Source of the DNA: Sulfurovum sp. AR | Lineage (GTDB): Bacteria > Campylobacterota > Campylobacteria > Campylobacterales > Sulfurovaceae | Direction: 5' to 3' | NCBI RefSeq assembly: GCF_000296775.1 | Contig: NZ_AJLE01000006.1 | Coordinates: 124,001 to 188,000, forward strand | DNA: 64,000 bases | Shown here: positions 19,946 through 29,479 of the stretch, in pieces | Layout: every line of letters begins with the position of its first letter | Position numbering within the stretch: the stretch's first letter is position 1 | The notes under the pieces: model-generated | Told to the model about the DNA's origin: nothing | Seen by the model: only the letters and a program-made list of their open reading frames with translations | Database searches by the model: none | Program-made: the position numbers and the translations under genes

Positions 19946-20749
19946 TTAACCCATTCTTAACTGCAACTCTTTTTCAAACGCCCATGCTTTTCTGTGTTCC
20001 AGCACTTCACTTTTATCTATCACCTCAACCAGCATAGACTCTTTATCTTCCAGCATCATCTCTATTTCCCCCTCTGGAGAAACAAGCATCGTGTCACCAT
20101 AAAATTTCCATTTGACTTCATCATCACTGTACTCACCTAAGCGATTTGCTCTCAGTATATAACATCCATGTAAAAAGGCTTTGGTTTTGATGATCTCTCT
20201 CCAACGGTTATGGGATCCAAATGTTGAAGCGGTAGGAAGCAATACAAGATCTATCTTTTTTTCCGTTGCTCTTTGCCAGAAATGATCAAAATGAAGTTCA
20301 AATCCGGCCATGACCATCACTCTGAATCCTTTGATATTGAAGGTCATAGGATCCTTTAGTGTTGTGATAGGATTGGCAAAAAACTTTTTTTCATTCCAAT
20401 GTGCATAAGGAAGAAGGATTTGCTGTTCATAGTATCTTGTAGTCTTAGGCGTGATCTTCACAATGGTTTTATGATATCCATCTTTTTTCGTGACAATAAT
20501 AGGAGCAACAAAGACGATATCATATTTTTGCGCAAGATGTTTAAGCAGTTCTGTATGTTTGCGCGTCTGTTCTTTCACCATATTGGGTGACATCGTAGCA
20601 AACTCTTTAAAAAAATGATTCAGTACATACTCACCAAGCAGCATGACCTCTGCATTTCTCTGCTTGGCTTGCTTGAGATAAAACTCAAGCCTTGTTGCAT
20701 TCATACCCAATGTTGGTAATTGGAGTGCAGCTACAACAAGTTGTGCCAT
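19946..20749 (-). CDS. Nitrilase-superfamily protein lacking two catalytic residues
   Basis: 267 residues with the carbon-nitrogen hydrolase fold. The Glu of the catalytic triad is present (LLGEYVL, Glu40). The segment that should hold the Lys reads YYEQQILLP, with Gln109 in its place. The nucleophile-elbow segment reads VMVMAGFELHFD, so Gly149 replaces Cys. It is probably not an amidase; it may bind a ligand or partner. Its start shares one base with the end of xseB. Alignment is by eye. Confidence 0.8.
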   Translation of the reverse strand: MAQLVVAALQLPTLGMNATRLEFYLKQAKQRNAEVMLLGEYVLNHFFKEFATMSPNMVKEQTRKHTELLKHLAQKYDIVFVAPIIVTKKDGYHKTIVKITPKTTRYYEQQILLPYAHWNEKKFFANPITTLKDPMTFNIKGFRVMVMAGFELHFDHFWQRATEKKIDLVLLPTASTFGSHNRWREIIKTKAFLHGCYILRANRLGEYSDDEVKWKFYGDTMLVSPEGEIEMMLEDKESMLVEVIDKSEVLEHRKAWAFEKELQLRMG

Positions 20750-20958
20750 TACTGAGTATCTCCTCTGTTTTGATTGGCCTGTTCTATCACTGTGATCTTT
20801 GTTTTAGCTTCTTCTATCAGTGTCTGTGCCTCTTTGATATTTTTTAAACCTTCTTCATACAGTTTGACCGACTCTTCAAGTGTGATCTCGGGATTCATCA
20901 ATTTTTCAAGCAATTCTTTTGAATGTTCTAGTTTTTCTTCAAATGTTTCATTTTTCAT
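20749..20958 (-). CDS. xseB: Exodeoxyribonuclease VII small subunit
   Basis: 69 residues from the ATG at 20958, chosen because GGAGAAAGGG lies immediately upstream; a 14-codon longer frame has no such site. ETFEEKLEHSKELLEKLMNP and EEGLKNIKEAQTLIEEAKTKI match the XseB helical-hairpin family. With XseA (not in the window) it degrades single-stranded DNA. Confidence 0.9.
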   Translation of the reverse strand: MKNETFEEKLEHSKELLEKLMNPEITLEESVKLYEEGLKNIKEAQTLIEEAKTKITVIEQANQNRGDTQ

Positions 20959-21039
20959 ATTATCCCTTTCTCCTTGGAGATAAGCAAAGCTCATCTCCAA
21001 TTCCTCTCACTAAAGCTTCATTTAACAATTCAGGTAATT

Positions 21040-22134
21040 TCATTGCAATACATCCTTAATATGGTCTTCAAATTTATCTAACTCCACTAAAAAGGCATCA
21101 TGTCCATAACTACTCTGAACTTCCAAATACGTATGTGACTGTCCATTACGTTCCATCATTTTTGCGATATGTTCCATCTCACAAGGGAAAAAGAGATAAT
21201 CAGATGAAAAACTGATCAAATGCACATTGGCTTTAATACGTAGAACCGCATCATGTAACGAATCATATCCACGACTTAAATTAAATGTATTGATTGCTTT
21301 TACTATATATAGATAGGAAAGCGGATCAAATATACGTGAGAAGTTATTGGTATTGTACTCCATGTATCTCTCGACTTCATAACGTCCGAAGAGTTCAAAA
21401 AGTCCATCATTGTTCACATAGTTACGTCCAAACTTATTATCCATAGAGTCCGGTGCTAGGTAAGAGATATGCCCTGCGATACGTCCTATAGCCAATCCAT
21501 CCAGTCCTTCCTCTTTGAATGCATCTTTCTCATAGTTACCATGATTAAAGCGAGGATCTCTTCTGATCGCTTCAACTGCCACTTTGTTAAATGCGATGGT
21601 CCAGGGTCTTGTTGCATATGTCGCGGCAAGAGAGATGATCTCATCTGCAAAGTTAGGGTAGTCCACAGCAAACTGCAGTGCCTGCATACCTCCCATAGAA
21701 CCACCTATGATCGCACGTACATGATAAATACCTAATTGCGAGAGAAGATGCATCTGTGCACGTACCATATCTTTGATGGTCACTACAGGAAACCGAAGTC
21801 TATAAGGGTCTTCACTGGGATAATTGTTACTCATAGGTCCTGTCGAGCCAAAACATGACCCTATCACATTGGTACAGATCACAAAATATTTGTTGGTATC
21901 GACCGCTTTACCATCACCGATCAGTCCATCCCACCATCCGGCCTTTCGTTCACCTTCATAGGTTCCGGCTGCATGATGGGAACCACTTAGGGCATGACAG
22001 ACTAAAATAACATTGGATTTCTCTTCGTTTAACGCTCCATATGTCTCATAGGCGATCTCATACGGTTCTAAGATACGCCCACTCTCGAGGTAGAGAGGAG
22101 AGCTAAATTGTGCTGTTTTAGTTGTGATTTCCAT
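21040..22134 (-). CDS. metX: Homoserine O-acetyltransferase
   Basis: 364 residues, alpha/beta-hydrolase fold. The nucleophile Ser146 lies in GGSMGGMQAL, with HALSGSHHAAG and the C-terminal SSYGHDAFL carrying the catalytic His. It acetylates homoserine from acetyl-CoA for direct sulfhydrylation by MetY, encoded just upstream. No ordinary Shine-Dalgarno sequence is visible before the ATG, and a ~120-base leader with paired segments precedes it. Confidence 0.94.
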   Translation of the reverse strand: MEITTKTAQFSSPLYLESGRILEPYEIAYETYGALNEEKSNVILVCHALSGSHHAAGTYEGERKAGWWDGLIGDGKAVDTNKYFVICTNVIGSCFGSTGPMSNNYPSEDPYRLRFPVVTIKDMVRAQMHLLSQLGIYHVRAIIGGSMGGMQALQFAVDYPNFADEIISLAATYATRPWTIAFNKVAVEAIRRDPRFNHGNYEKDAFKEEGLDGLAIGRIAGHISYLAPDSMDNKFGRNYVNNDGLFELFGRYEVERYMEYNTNNFSRIFDPLSYLYIVKAINTFNLSRGYDSLHDAVLRIKANVHLISFSSDYLFFPCEMEHIAKMMERNGQSHTYLEVQSSYGHDAFLVELDKFEDHIKDVLQ

Positions 22135-22153
22135 AGACTGCTTTTTTATTTAT

Positions 22154-22271
22154 TGGACATTTTTGAGCTAAGCCAAAAACCCTATTGTCACTATGACATA
22201 CAGAATGATATACTAGCGATAACTTCAACTCCTGGCTCATGCGACGGGGTCACATACAAGCATCATGTCCA
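22154..22271 (-). promoter_or_regulatory. Candidate structured RNA leader of metX (riboswitch-like)
   Basis: Minus-strand RNA: TGGACAT (22271-22265) pairs with ATGTCCA (22160-22154), closing a ~105-base domain. Inside: a 7-bp hairpin ATGTGAC-CCC-GTCGCAT (22255-22239), TGAGCCA (22239-22233) with TGGCTTA (22175-22169), and a 9-bp bulged hairpin CTGTATGTCA-TAG-TGACAATAG (22203-22182). Candidate -10s TATAAT (22280-22275) and GATAAAAT (22300-22293) lie upstream. No match to a riboswitch class that I know. Confidence 0.45.
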
Positions 22272-22317
22272 TTCATTATATTATTTTGTCGTATTTTATC
22301 TAATTTGCGCTTTATAA

Positions 22318-23580
22318 CTATCCAAGTGCTTTTGCCAAATCATCGATAAGATCTTGTGTATCTTCTATACCTACGCTCAGTCGTACTAAACCTCCAGGAA
22401 CACCAGCCTCTTCAAGCTCCTTGGCTGAAAGTTGCTGGTGGGTCGTACTTGCAGGGTGAGTGATGATCGATTTACTGTCACCAATATTTACAACCACCGC
22501 AAAGATCTCTGTAGCATCAGCAATACTCTGTGCCAACTCTTTACTCTCGACTTCAAATGAAAGAAGACCACTTGCCATCCCCTCTTTAAAGTACTTTTGA
22601 ACTAATGGATTTTGATCACTTGACTTTAACCCTGGATAATTCACTTTTTTCACCTTTGGATGTGCCTCTAAAAACTCTGCTATAGCAAGTGCAGAACTGG
22701 AATGCTGTTTCATTCGTAGTGGCAGAGTCTCAAGACCTTGAATATGCAACCATGAGTTAAATGGACTTGGTGCACCACCAAGATCACGTAGAAGTGCCAA
22801 ACGTACTCTCAGTGTAAAAATAGGAAGAGGTACATCAGAGTACACAAGTCCATGATAACTCGCATCTGGAGTGTTAAAGTGATCATAACGTGCATTACCC
22901 TTGATCTTCTCTACCAGATTCTCGCGTTCAACGATAATACCACCGAGTGCCAACCCTTGTCCTGTCGTATATTTACTTGTACTATGTACGCTCAGATCCA
23001 CACCATGTTCTATGGGTTTACATAACACTGGTGTTGCAACAGTATTATCCACACAAGTCAAGATACCGTGTTTTTCTGCGATAGCCACGATAGCATCAAA
23101 ATCAGCCACATCAATACTCGGATTTGTAATACTCTCAAAAAGTATGATCTTTGTTCTCTCATCAACCAAAGCTTCTATCTCTGAGGGATTTCTCACATCA
23201 AAGTAACGTGTCTCGATACCAAAACGTTTGATCGTATGTCCGGTAAGTGTCGTTGTTCCGCCATACACTTGTTTTGCGACGATGATATTATCACCCGCTT
23301 CAGCCACGTTTGCGATAGCGTAAAAAATAGCCGACATTCCAGATGCAGTCCCGATCGCAGCCACTCCACCTTCCAGTGCCGCAAAACGTTTTTCAAACAC
23401 ATCCGTAGTAGGGTTCATAAGACGTGTATAAATATTTCCAAGCTCTTTCAGTGCGAAGAGATTCGCTGCATGTTCCGTATCTCTAAACTCATACGCTGTA
23501 CTTTGGTAGATAGGTACTGCCATAGTCCCTTGTGCATCTTTCTCATATCCTGCATGGACGGCCAGTGTTTGTTCGTGCAT
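22318..23580 (-). CDS. metY: O-acetylhomoserine sulfhydrylase
   Basis: 420 residues, Cys/Met-metabolism PLP family. PLP lysine Lys203 in SVHSTSKYTTGQG, with YTRLMNPTTDVFE at the N-terminus and LSVGIEDTQDLIDDL near the end. The length and the gene pair with metX favour O-acetylhomoserine aminocarboxypropyltransferase (sulfide to homocysteine) over cystathionine gamma-synthase. AAGGAATTGTA precedes the ATG. Confidence 0.93.
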   Translation of the reverse strand: MHEQTLAVHAGYEKDAQGTMAVPIYQSTAYEFRDTEHAANLFALKELGNIYTRLMNPTTDVFEKRFAALEGGVAAIGTASGMSAIFYAIANVAEAGDNIIVAKQVYGGTTTLTGHTIKRFGIETRYFDVRNPSEIEALVDERTKIILFESITNPSIDVADFDAIVAIAEKHGILTCVDNTVATPVLCKPIEHGVDLSVHSTSKYTTGQGLALGGIIVERENLVEKIKGNARYDHFNTPDASYHGLVYSDVPLPIFTLRVRLALLRDLGGAPSPFNSWLHIQGLETLPLRMKQHSSSALAIAEFLEAHPKVKKVNYPGLKSSDQNPLVQKYFKEGMASGLLSFEVESKELAQSIADATEIFAVVVNIGDSKSIITHPASTTHQQLSAKELEEAGVPGGLVRLSVGIEDTQDLIDDLAKALG

Positions 23581-23680
23581 TACAATTCCTTATTTCATAA
23601 TATAGGTAAATTATAGCTTGTGCTTGCTTGAAGAGAGGATTAATTGGAAGAAAAGATATCGTATTTATAGACGAAAGGAA

Positions 23681-23703
23681 TCCCCGTATCACATACGGGG
23701 ATT
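23681..23703 (-). terminator. Stem-loop between guaB and metY
   Basis: ATCCCCGTA / TACGGGGAT, 9-bp perfect stem with a 5-base loop, 14 bases beyond the guaB stop. GC-rich, but the following minus-strand bases (TCCTTTCG) are only weakly T-rich. Likely the end of the ileS-gatA-guaB transcript. Confidence 0.6.
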
Positions 23704-23716
23704 ATGATGAGAATCT

Positions 23717-25162
23717 TTAAGAAGAATAGTTTGGAGATTCTTTGGTGATCGTCACATCATGCACATGACTCTCTCTAAGTCCGGCAGAAGTAATTTCAAC
23801 GAATTCCGCTTTTTCCCAGAATACTTTGATCGACTCCGAACCGCAGTACCCCATAGATGAACGAAGTCCACCTACCATTTGATGCACAACATCCGCAATG
23901 CGCCCTCTGTAAGGCACACGTCCTTCAATCCCCTCCGGTACAAGTTTATCTGCTGCGGTACCTTCCTGGAAGTAACGGTCTGTACTTCCTTTGGTCATCG
24001 CACCGATACTTCCCATACCTCTATACTCTTTAAACTGTCTTCCGTTAAAGAGGATCATATCACCCGGTGCTTCATAGGTTCCTGCAAGAGCAGAACCCAA
24101 CATCACTGAGCTGGCACCTACAGCTAAGGCTTTTGCTACATCACCAGAGTATCTGATACCACCATCAGCGACCACAGGTACACCTGCTTTATTTGCTACT
24201 TGTGCCACTTCATCAATTGCTGATATTTGAGGTACACCCACACCTGCAACGACACGAGTCGTACAGATTGACCCAGGTCCGATACCCACTTTAACTGCAT
24301 CAGCACCTGCATCAATAAGATCCTGTGCAGCTGCCCCAGTTGCAATATTCCCTGCGATCACATCGACATCAAGTGTTTTTTTAATGAGTTTCAATGTATC
24401 GATGATACCTTGTGAGTGCCCATGTGCAGAATCAAGTACGATCACATCTACCCCTGCTTCTACCAGTGCAGTCGCACGATCAATCTGACCTACACCGATC
24501 GCTGCACCTACCCTTAAACGTCCATGCTGATCTTTATTTGCATTAGGGAATCTCTCTTTTTTCTCGATATCTTTAATGGTCACAAGCCCCTGAAGTACGC
24601 CATTGTCATCGATGATTGGCAGTTTTTCTATCTTATGCTCTTGCAATACCTTTGCTGCTTCCTCAAGAGTGATACCTACTTTTGCCGTTATCAAAGGAGC
24701 TTTTGTCATCACATCAGCAATTTTCAAACTCATATCAGTGATAAAACGCATATCACGGTTTGTGATGATCCCTATAAGTTTCAACTCATCATCCACTACA
24801 GGTACACCAGAGATCTTATATTCGCCCATCAATGCATCCGCATCTGCCACTGTCTTATCTGGACCTATGAATATTGGATCGATGATAATACCGCTCTCAG
24901 ACTTCTTTACTTTCATAATTTGCTTAGCCTGTGTTGCTATATCCATATTTTTATGAATGATTCCGATACCACCCAGGTGTGCCATAGCGATCGCTGCTTT
25001 GTACTCAGTGACAGTATCCATCGCTGCAGAAACGATAGGTGTATTCAATGTTACACGTTTGGTCAAGTTACTTTTTAAACAAACTTCTTTAGGAAGCACA
25101 ACTGAATGTTGTGGTACTAGTAATACATCTTCAAATGTTAATGCTCTTTTTTTAATTCTCAT
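23717..25162 (-). CDS. guaB: IMP dehydrogenase
   Basis: 481 residues. TIM barrel interrupted by a CBS pair (about 95-200). Catalytic Cys loop [17 protein letters not shown], and the flap segment [14 protein letters not shown]. Converts IMP to XMP, the committed step of GMP synthesis. Last gene of the ileS-small protein-gatA-guaB run, 17 bases after gatA. Confidence 0.97.
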   Translation of the reverse strand: MRIKKRALTFEDVLLVPQHSVVLPKEVCLKSNLTKRVTLNTPIVSAAMDTVTEYKAAIAMAHLGGIGIIHKNMDIATQAKQIMKVKKSESGIIIDPIFIGPDKTVADADALMGEYKISGVPVVDDELKLIGIITNRDMRFITDMSLKIADVMTKAPLITAKVGITLEEAAKVLQEHKIEKLPIIDDNGVLQGLVTIKDIEKKERFPNANKDQHGRLRVGAAIGVGQIDRATALVEAGVDVIVLDSAHGHSQGIIDTLKLIKKTLDVDVIAGNIATGAAAQDLIDAGADAVKVGIGPGSICTTRVVAGVGVPQISAIDEVAQVANKAGVPVVADGGIRYSGDVAKALAVGASSVMLGSALAGTYEAPGDMILFNGRQFKEYRGMGSIGAMTKGSTDRYFQEGTAADKLVPEGIEGRVPYRGRIADVVHQMVGGLRSSMGYCGSESIKVFWEKAEFVEITSAGLRESHVHDVTITKESPNYSS

Positions 25163-25179
25163 TTTTTTATTTCCTTCGT

Positions 25180-26523
25180 TTATTTAATATAGTTTACAGC
25201 TTTTTCCATGCTTGCGGCACCGTCAAAAAGTGTTTTTTCGTTAAATGCTTTGGCAATGAGTTGTAACCCTATAGGCATTCCCTCATCATTTTTAGCAACT
25301 GGCAGTGAAATGGCAGGCAGTCCTGCAAGATTGATAGCGATGGTATACATATCACTTTTATACATTTCAAGCGGGTCTTCAGACGATCCTATCTTCGGTG
25401 CAACCGATGGGGCAACCGGTGAAAGTATCAGATCAGCCTCTTCAAAAATAGCGTTGAACTCATCTCTGATAAGGTGTCTTACCTTTTGTGCTTTGACATA
25501 ATAAGCATCATAATATCCTGATGAAAGGACAAAATTACCAAGCAGGATACGTCTTTTTACCTCTTCTCCAAAGCCTTCGGATCGTGTATGATAGAAAAGT
25601 TCTTCGGTGGTGTTTGATTCAGCCCTTGTTCCATAACGTACCCCGTCAAAACGTGCAAGGTTGGTTGCCGCTTCTGCCGTAGCCAGAATATAATAGGTCG
25701 CGATGTCATACTTGGTGTTTTGCATATTTTTATGTACGATCGTATGACCTGCTTCTTCAAGTGCCTTGACTGTCTGAGCATAGGCTTTTTGTGTATCTTC
25801 ATCTGCTTCAGAGATATAGTTATCGATCACTGCAATCGTGAGTTTAACATCAGAGTCTATGTTATTGGCGATATCTTCTATCTCAAAATCTGCTGAAGTT
25901 GAATCTTTTGGATCATGCCCTTTGATCGCATCATACAATATTGCTGCATCTTCAACATTCTGGGTGATAGGGCCTATCTGATCAAGAGAAGAAGCATAGG
26001 CTGCAAGACCAAAACGGCTGACTCTTCCATAAGTAGGCTTCATCCCCACTACACCACAGTAGGCTGCCGGTTGTCTGATAGATCCACCAGTATCTGATCC
26101 GAGTGCAGCAATAGCAATGCCTCCGGCAACAGCTGCAGCTGACCCGCCTGAAGACCCTCCAGGTACACGGTCTTTTCCATGCGGGTTCTTCGTAGGGCCA
26201 TAAAAAGAGCTCTCTGTGGTTGAACCCATAGCGAACTCATCCATATTGGCTCTACCGAATGCCATCATCCCTTTTGATTTCAGGTTAGTGATAGCTGTCG
26301 CCTCATAAGGAGCGATATATCCTTGAAGAATTTTAGAACCAGAAGTCACACTCCACCCTTTGACTTGAATGTTATCTTTGATAAGGATCGGTACCCCCTC
26401 ACCTGAACTTTCAAATCCTACATAAGCATTGAGTCCACTCTCTTTGGCTTTAACTTCAAGTTGTACTCTTATCTCTTCTAATTCTTCATTAGATTTTGTT
26501 AGCGCTTCTTTAAGTGTTATCAC
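25180..26523 (-). CDS. gatA: Asp-tRNA(Asn)/Glu-tRNA(Gln) amidotransferase subunit A
   Basis: 447 residues, amidase-signature family: [20 protein letters not shown] and [14 protein letters not shown] hold the Ser-cisSer-Lys triad. GatA releases ammonia from glutamine for transamidation of misacylated tRNA. It starts at a GTG (complement of 26521-26523) that overlaps the stop of the preceding 41-residue gene (GTGA), with AAGGA eight bases upstream. Confidence 0.96.
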   Translation of the reverse strand: MITLKEALTKSNEELEEIRVQLEVKAKESGLNAYVGFESSGEGVPILIKDNIQVKGWSVTSGSKILQGYIAPYEATAITNLKSKGMMAFGRANMDEFAMGSTTESSFYGPTKNPHGKDRVPGGSSGGSAAAVAGGIAIAALGSDTGGSIRQPAAYCGVVGMKPTYGRVSRFGLAAYASSLDQIGPITQNVEDAAILYDAIKGHDPKDSTSADFEIEDIANNIDSDVKLTIAVIDNYISEADEDTQKAYAQTVKALEEAGHTIVHKNMQNTKYDIATYYILATAEAATNLARFDGVRYGTRAESNTTEELFYHTRSEGFGEEVKRRILLGNFVLSSGYYDAYYVKAQKVRHLIRDEFNAIFEEADLILSPVAPSVAPKIGSSEDPLEMYKSDMYTIAINLAGLPAISLPVAKNDEGMPIGLQLIAKAFNEKTLFDGAASMEKAVNYIK

Positions 26524-26645
26524 GAATTGCTTCCTTTTCTCTTATAATATTCTACTACTGCCAAACCTATCCCCACCAATCCAAAGATAAAAACGATCGA
26601 ACCAACGATCACTTCCATTTGTATCGGTTGAGTCATATCGAACAT
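26520..26645 (-). CDS. 41-residue single-span membrane protein between ileS and gatA
   Basis: ATG is the complement of 26643-26645 and shares a base with the ileS stop (TAATG); the TGA shares bases with the gatA GTG (GTGA). Product: short polar N-terminus [13 protein letters not shown], a hydrophobic span [20 protein letters not shown], then a basic tail YKRKGSNS, so N-out/C-in by the positive-inside rule. C. jejuni has, from memory, a small membrane protein (Cj1060c) at the same place. Function unknown. Confidence 0.8.
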   Translation of the reverse strand: MFDMTQPIQMEVIVGSIVFIFGLVGIGLAVVEYYKRKGSNS

Positions 26646-29398
26646 TAGGCAACAACCTTGGTACATCTCTCACAGGCACACTCATCGCTGCTGCTTGTAA
26701 ATCTCCAACATCTCGGACATTTTGAAGCAGTTGCCTTATGTACTGTGAACGTTTTGCCCTCAACTTCAAACGAAGCGACCTCTTCACCCTCACTGCTTGA
26801 TTTCATCGCCGATACAACAAACCAGTCTTCAAGGTCTTTACTATCATTGATGGCAAATGCACTTATATCTCCTGAGATCTCCACTTCAAGCGTAGATTTC
26901 ATCAATTTCTCTTTTTTGAGTTTGTCTACCGCTTCAGAGAATTTTTCACGTGCCGTGATAAGTATGGTATCATCAAAACTTGCCTCAACTGTTGGCACTG
27001 CAACATAGACTAGATCAAATACATTCTCCATCCCATCTTTGAAAAGTGCCGGTGCATACTCCAGGATCTCATCTGCTGTATAGGTCAATACCGGAGCCAC
27101 GAGTCCCAACATCGCTTTGGCAATGTGTGCCATAGCAGACTGTGTAGCTCTTCTAACAGGATCATTTTTATCTTCACAATAGAGTCTGTCTTTGGTGATA
27201 TCCATATAGATACCTGAAAGTTCATTGGTAATGAAGTGGTTCAATGTTGCAAATCCTCTAAGAAAATCATAGGCATCAAATGAACTTTTGACCGATGCAA
27301 ATACCTCTGCTGCCTTAGTGAGTATCCATCTGTCCAATTCACCATAGTCATCAGTACTCACATAGGTTTCAAGATCATCCACATTTGCAAGTAGAAACCT
27401 GAACGTATTTCTTATCTTTCTATACTGTTCAGCTGTCTGTTTCAAAATATTGTCAGAGATCTTCAAGTCTGACTGATAATCAGAAAGTGCTACCCAGAGT
27501 CTGAGAATTTCTGAACCATACTCTTTGACGACTTTGTCCGGAGCAACGACGTTACCTTTGGACTTACTCATCTTTTCACCCTTCTCATCCACAGTAAACC
27601 CGTGAGTGATGAGTGTTTTATATGGGGATTTACCTTCGATCGCAGCACTTAGAAGCAGTGAACTTTGGAACCAACCTCTATGCTGGTCACTTCCTTCGAT
27701 ATAGAGTGATGTTGGATATTCTCCTGCATCATAGTTACCGCTCTTGATCACTGAATTCCATGTTGAACCGCTATCAAACCAAACATCAAGAATATCATTG
27801 ATCTTCTCTAGGTCATCAGGGTTATATTTACTTCCTTTAGGCAATAGCTCAGCAATACTCATCTCATACCATGCATCTGCACCTTTTTCATCAAAGAATG
27901 ATGCGATATGTTCAAGTACATCTTCATCCAAGATCACTTCTTTAGTACTTTTACTTCTAAAGAATGCGATCGGTACACCCCAGCTTCTTTGACGGGAGAT
28001 ACACCAGTCAGGACGTCCTTCGATCATTGGCTTGAGTCTGTTCTTAGCTGAAGCAGGGAAGAAAGCTACATCTTCGATCGCATCAAGTGCTGTTTGACGA
28101 AGAGATGTATCTTCACCTTTTGCCGTATCGTCTACAGAGATGAACCATTGGTTCGTTGCTCTATAGATCAAAGGTTTTTTGGTTCTCCAACAGTGTGGAT
28201 AAGAGTGAACAAACTTACTTTGTTTTAGTAAGTTCTCACCAAGCAGTTCCAAGATCGGCTCATTCGCTTTAAAGATATGCATTCCCACAAACTCTTGAGG
28301 GTTTGGAAGAAGATGAAGACCTACCACAGATTCATCATAACACCCTCTTTCATCTACAGGCATCACAACATCAAGGCCATACTTAAGTCCTACTCTATAG
28401 TCATCTTCACCATGTCCCGGAGCCGTATGGACACACCCTGTACCACCATCCATTGTTACATGATCACCCAGTACGACTTTTGAACTACGTCCATTGAGTG
28501 GATTGATCGCTAAGACTCCTTCCATCTCTTTAGCCGTTAGCTTTCTACTTGCATGTCCGCTTACCACACCCTCTTCGATCATAGTATCATATCTAGCTTC
28601 TGCCACGATGTGCCCATCATCAGTCAATACATACATCTCTTCAGGATTGATCGCGATACCTGTATTTGAAGGAAGCGTCCAAGGGGTTGTTGTCCAGATT
28701 ACAAGACCTGCTTTACCCTCAATTCCCATCTTCTCTTTAGCAGCATCACTAAGTTCAAAGTGTACGTAGATAGAGTAGTCTTCTTTATTTTCATACTCTA
28801 CCTCTGCATCTGCCAAAGCTGTTTGAGCTGCCCATGACCAGAAGATAGGTTTGTGGCGTTCAACCAACAACCCTCTCTTGGCTACTTCACAAAGTGTTCT
28901 ATAGATATTTGCTTCGAACTTAAAGTCCATCGTTACATAAGGGTTATTCCAGTCTGCTATAACACCCAGAGCTTTAAACCCGTCTCTTTGTATATCTACA
29001 AACTTCGCTGCATGCGCACGGCAAAGCTCTCTGAATTTTTCTGTAGGCATCGCTTCTTTCTTGCTCTTACCCAGTTTCTCTTCAACTTTCTGCTCGATAG
29101 GCAGACCGTGACAATCCCAGCCCGGAGTCATACGTACCGCTTTACCCTGGAAATAGTTATATTTTAAAATGATGTCTTTAAGTATTTTGTTCAGTGCATG
29201 TCCAATGTGAATGTCACCGTTGGCATAGGGAGGTCCATCATGAAGTGTAAACATTTCAGCGCCCGCGCGTTTTGTTTTCATCTGTTCATAAATCTCGGCA
29301 TCAAACCATGCATTGTACTTTTTAGGTTCATTGTTTGGAAGATTCCCACGCATTGGAAAATCGGTTTTTGGGAGGAGGAGTGTGTCTTTAAAATCCAT
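26645..29398 (-). CDS. ileS: Isoleucyl-tRNA synthetase
   Basis: 917 residues. Class I motifs HIGHAL (near residue 62) and KMSKSKGN (near 600), an editing domain in between with WTTTPWTLPSNTGI, and a C-terminal zinc-binding tail with CPRCWR and CACERC. Charges tRNA-Ile and hydrolyses misactivated valine. Its stop overlaps the next gene's start. Divergent from the CinA-like gene. Confidence 0.98.
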   Translation of the reverse strand: MDFKDTLLLPKTDFPMRGNLPNNEPKKYNAWFDAEIYEQMKTKRAGAEMFTLHDGPPYANGDIHIGHALNKILKDIILKYNYFQGKAVRMTPGWDCHGLPIEQKVEEKLGKSKKEAMPTEKFRELCRAHAAKFVDIQRDGFKALGVIADWNNPYVTMDFKFEANIYRTLCEVAKRGLLVERHKPIFWSWAAQTALADAEVEYENKEDYSIYVHFELSDAAKEKMGIEGKAGLVIWTTTPWTLPSNTGIAINPEEMYVLTDDGHIVAEARYDTMIEEGVVSGHASRKLTAKEMEGVLAINPLNGRSSKVVLGDHVTMDGGTGCVHTAPGHGEDDYRVGLKYGLDVVMPVDERGCYDESVVGLHLLPNPQEFVGMHIFKANEPILELLGENLLKQSKFVHSYPHCWRTKKPLIYRATNQWFISVDDTAKGEDTSLRQTALDAIEDVAFFPASAKNRLKPMIEGRPDWCISRQRSWGVPIAFFRSKSTKEVILDEDVLEHIASFFDEKGADAWYEMSIAELLPKGSKYNPDDLEKINDILDVWFDSGSTWNSVIKSGNYDAGEYPTSLYIEGSDQHRGWFQSSLLLSAAIEGKSPYKTLITHGFTVDEKGEKMSKSKGNVVAPDKVVKEYGSEILRLWVALSDYQSDLKISDNILKQTAEQYRKIRNTFRFLLANVDDLETYVSTDDYGELDRWILTKAAEVFASVKSSFDAYDFLRGFATLNHFITNELSGIYMDITKDRLYCEDKNDPVRRATQSAMAHIAKAMLGLVAPVLTYTADEILEYAPALFKDGMENVFDLVYVAVPTVEASFDDTILITAREKFSEAVDKLKKEKLMKSTLEVEISGDISAFAINDSKDLEDWFVVSAMKSSSEGEEVASFEVEGKTFTVHKATASKCPRCWRFTSSSDECACERCTKVVA

Positions 29399-29479
29399 GT
29401 TTGATAATACCTTAGTCTTATATTATCCCGTGATTGTACCTAAAAGAGTATTAGAAGCTACTTTTGATACAATTATCTT

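Noticed and set aside
22205..22262. Resemblance of the metX leader to antisense 16S rRNA (TACTAGCGAT, CAACTCC, GACGGG, ACAAG)
   Set aside because: Matches are short and their order differs from 16S rRNA, so chance explains them better than a rearranged rRNA fragment.
24524..25078. 184-codon plus-strand open frame opposite guaB
   Set aside because: Antisense to a highly conserved enzyme; Cys/His/Ile-rich composition is that of a shadow frame.
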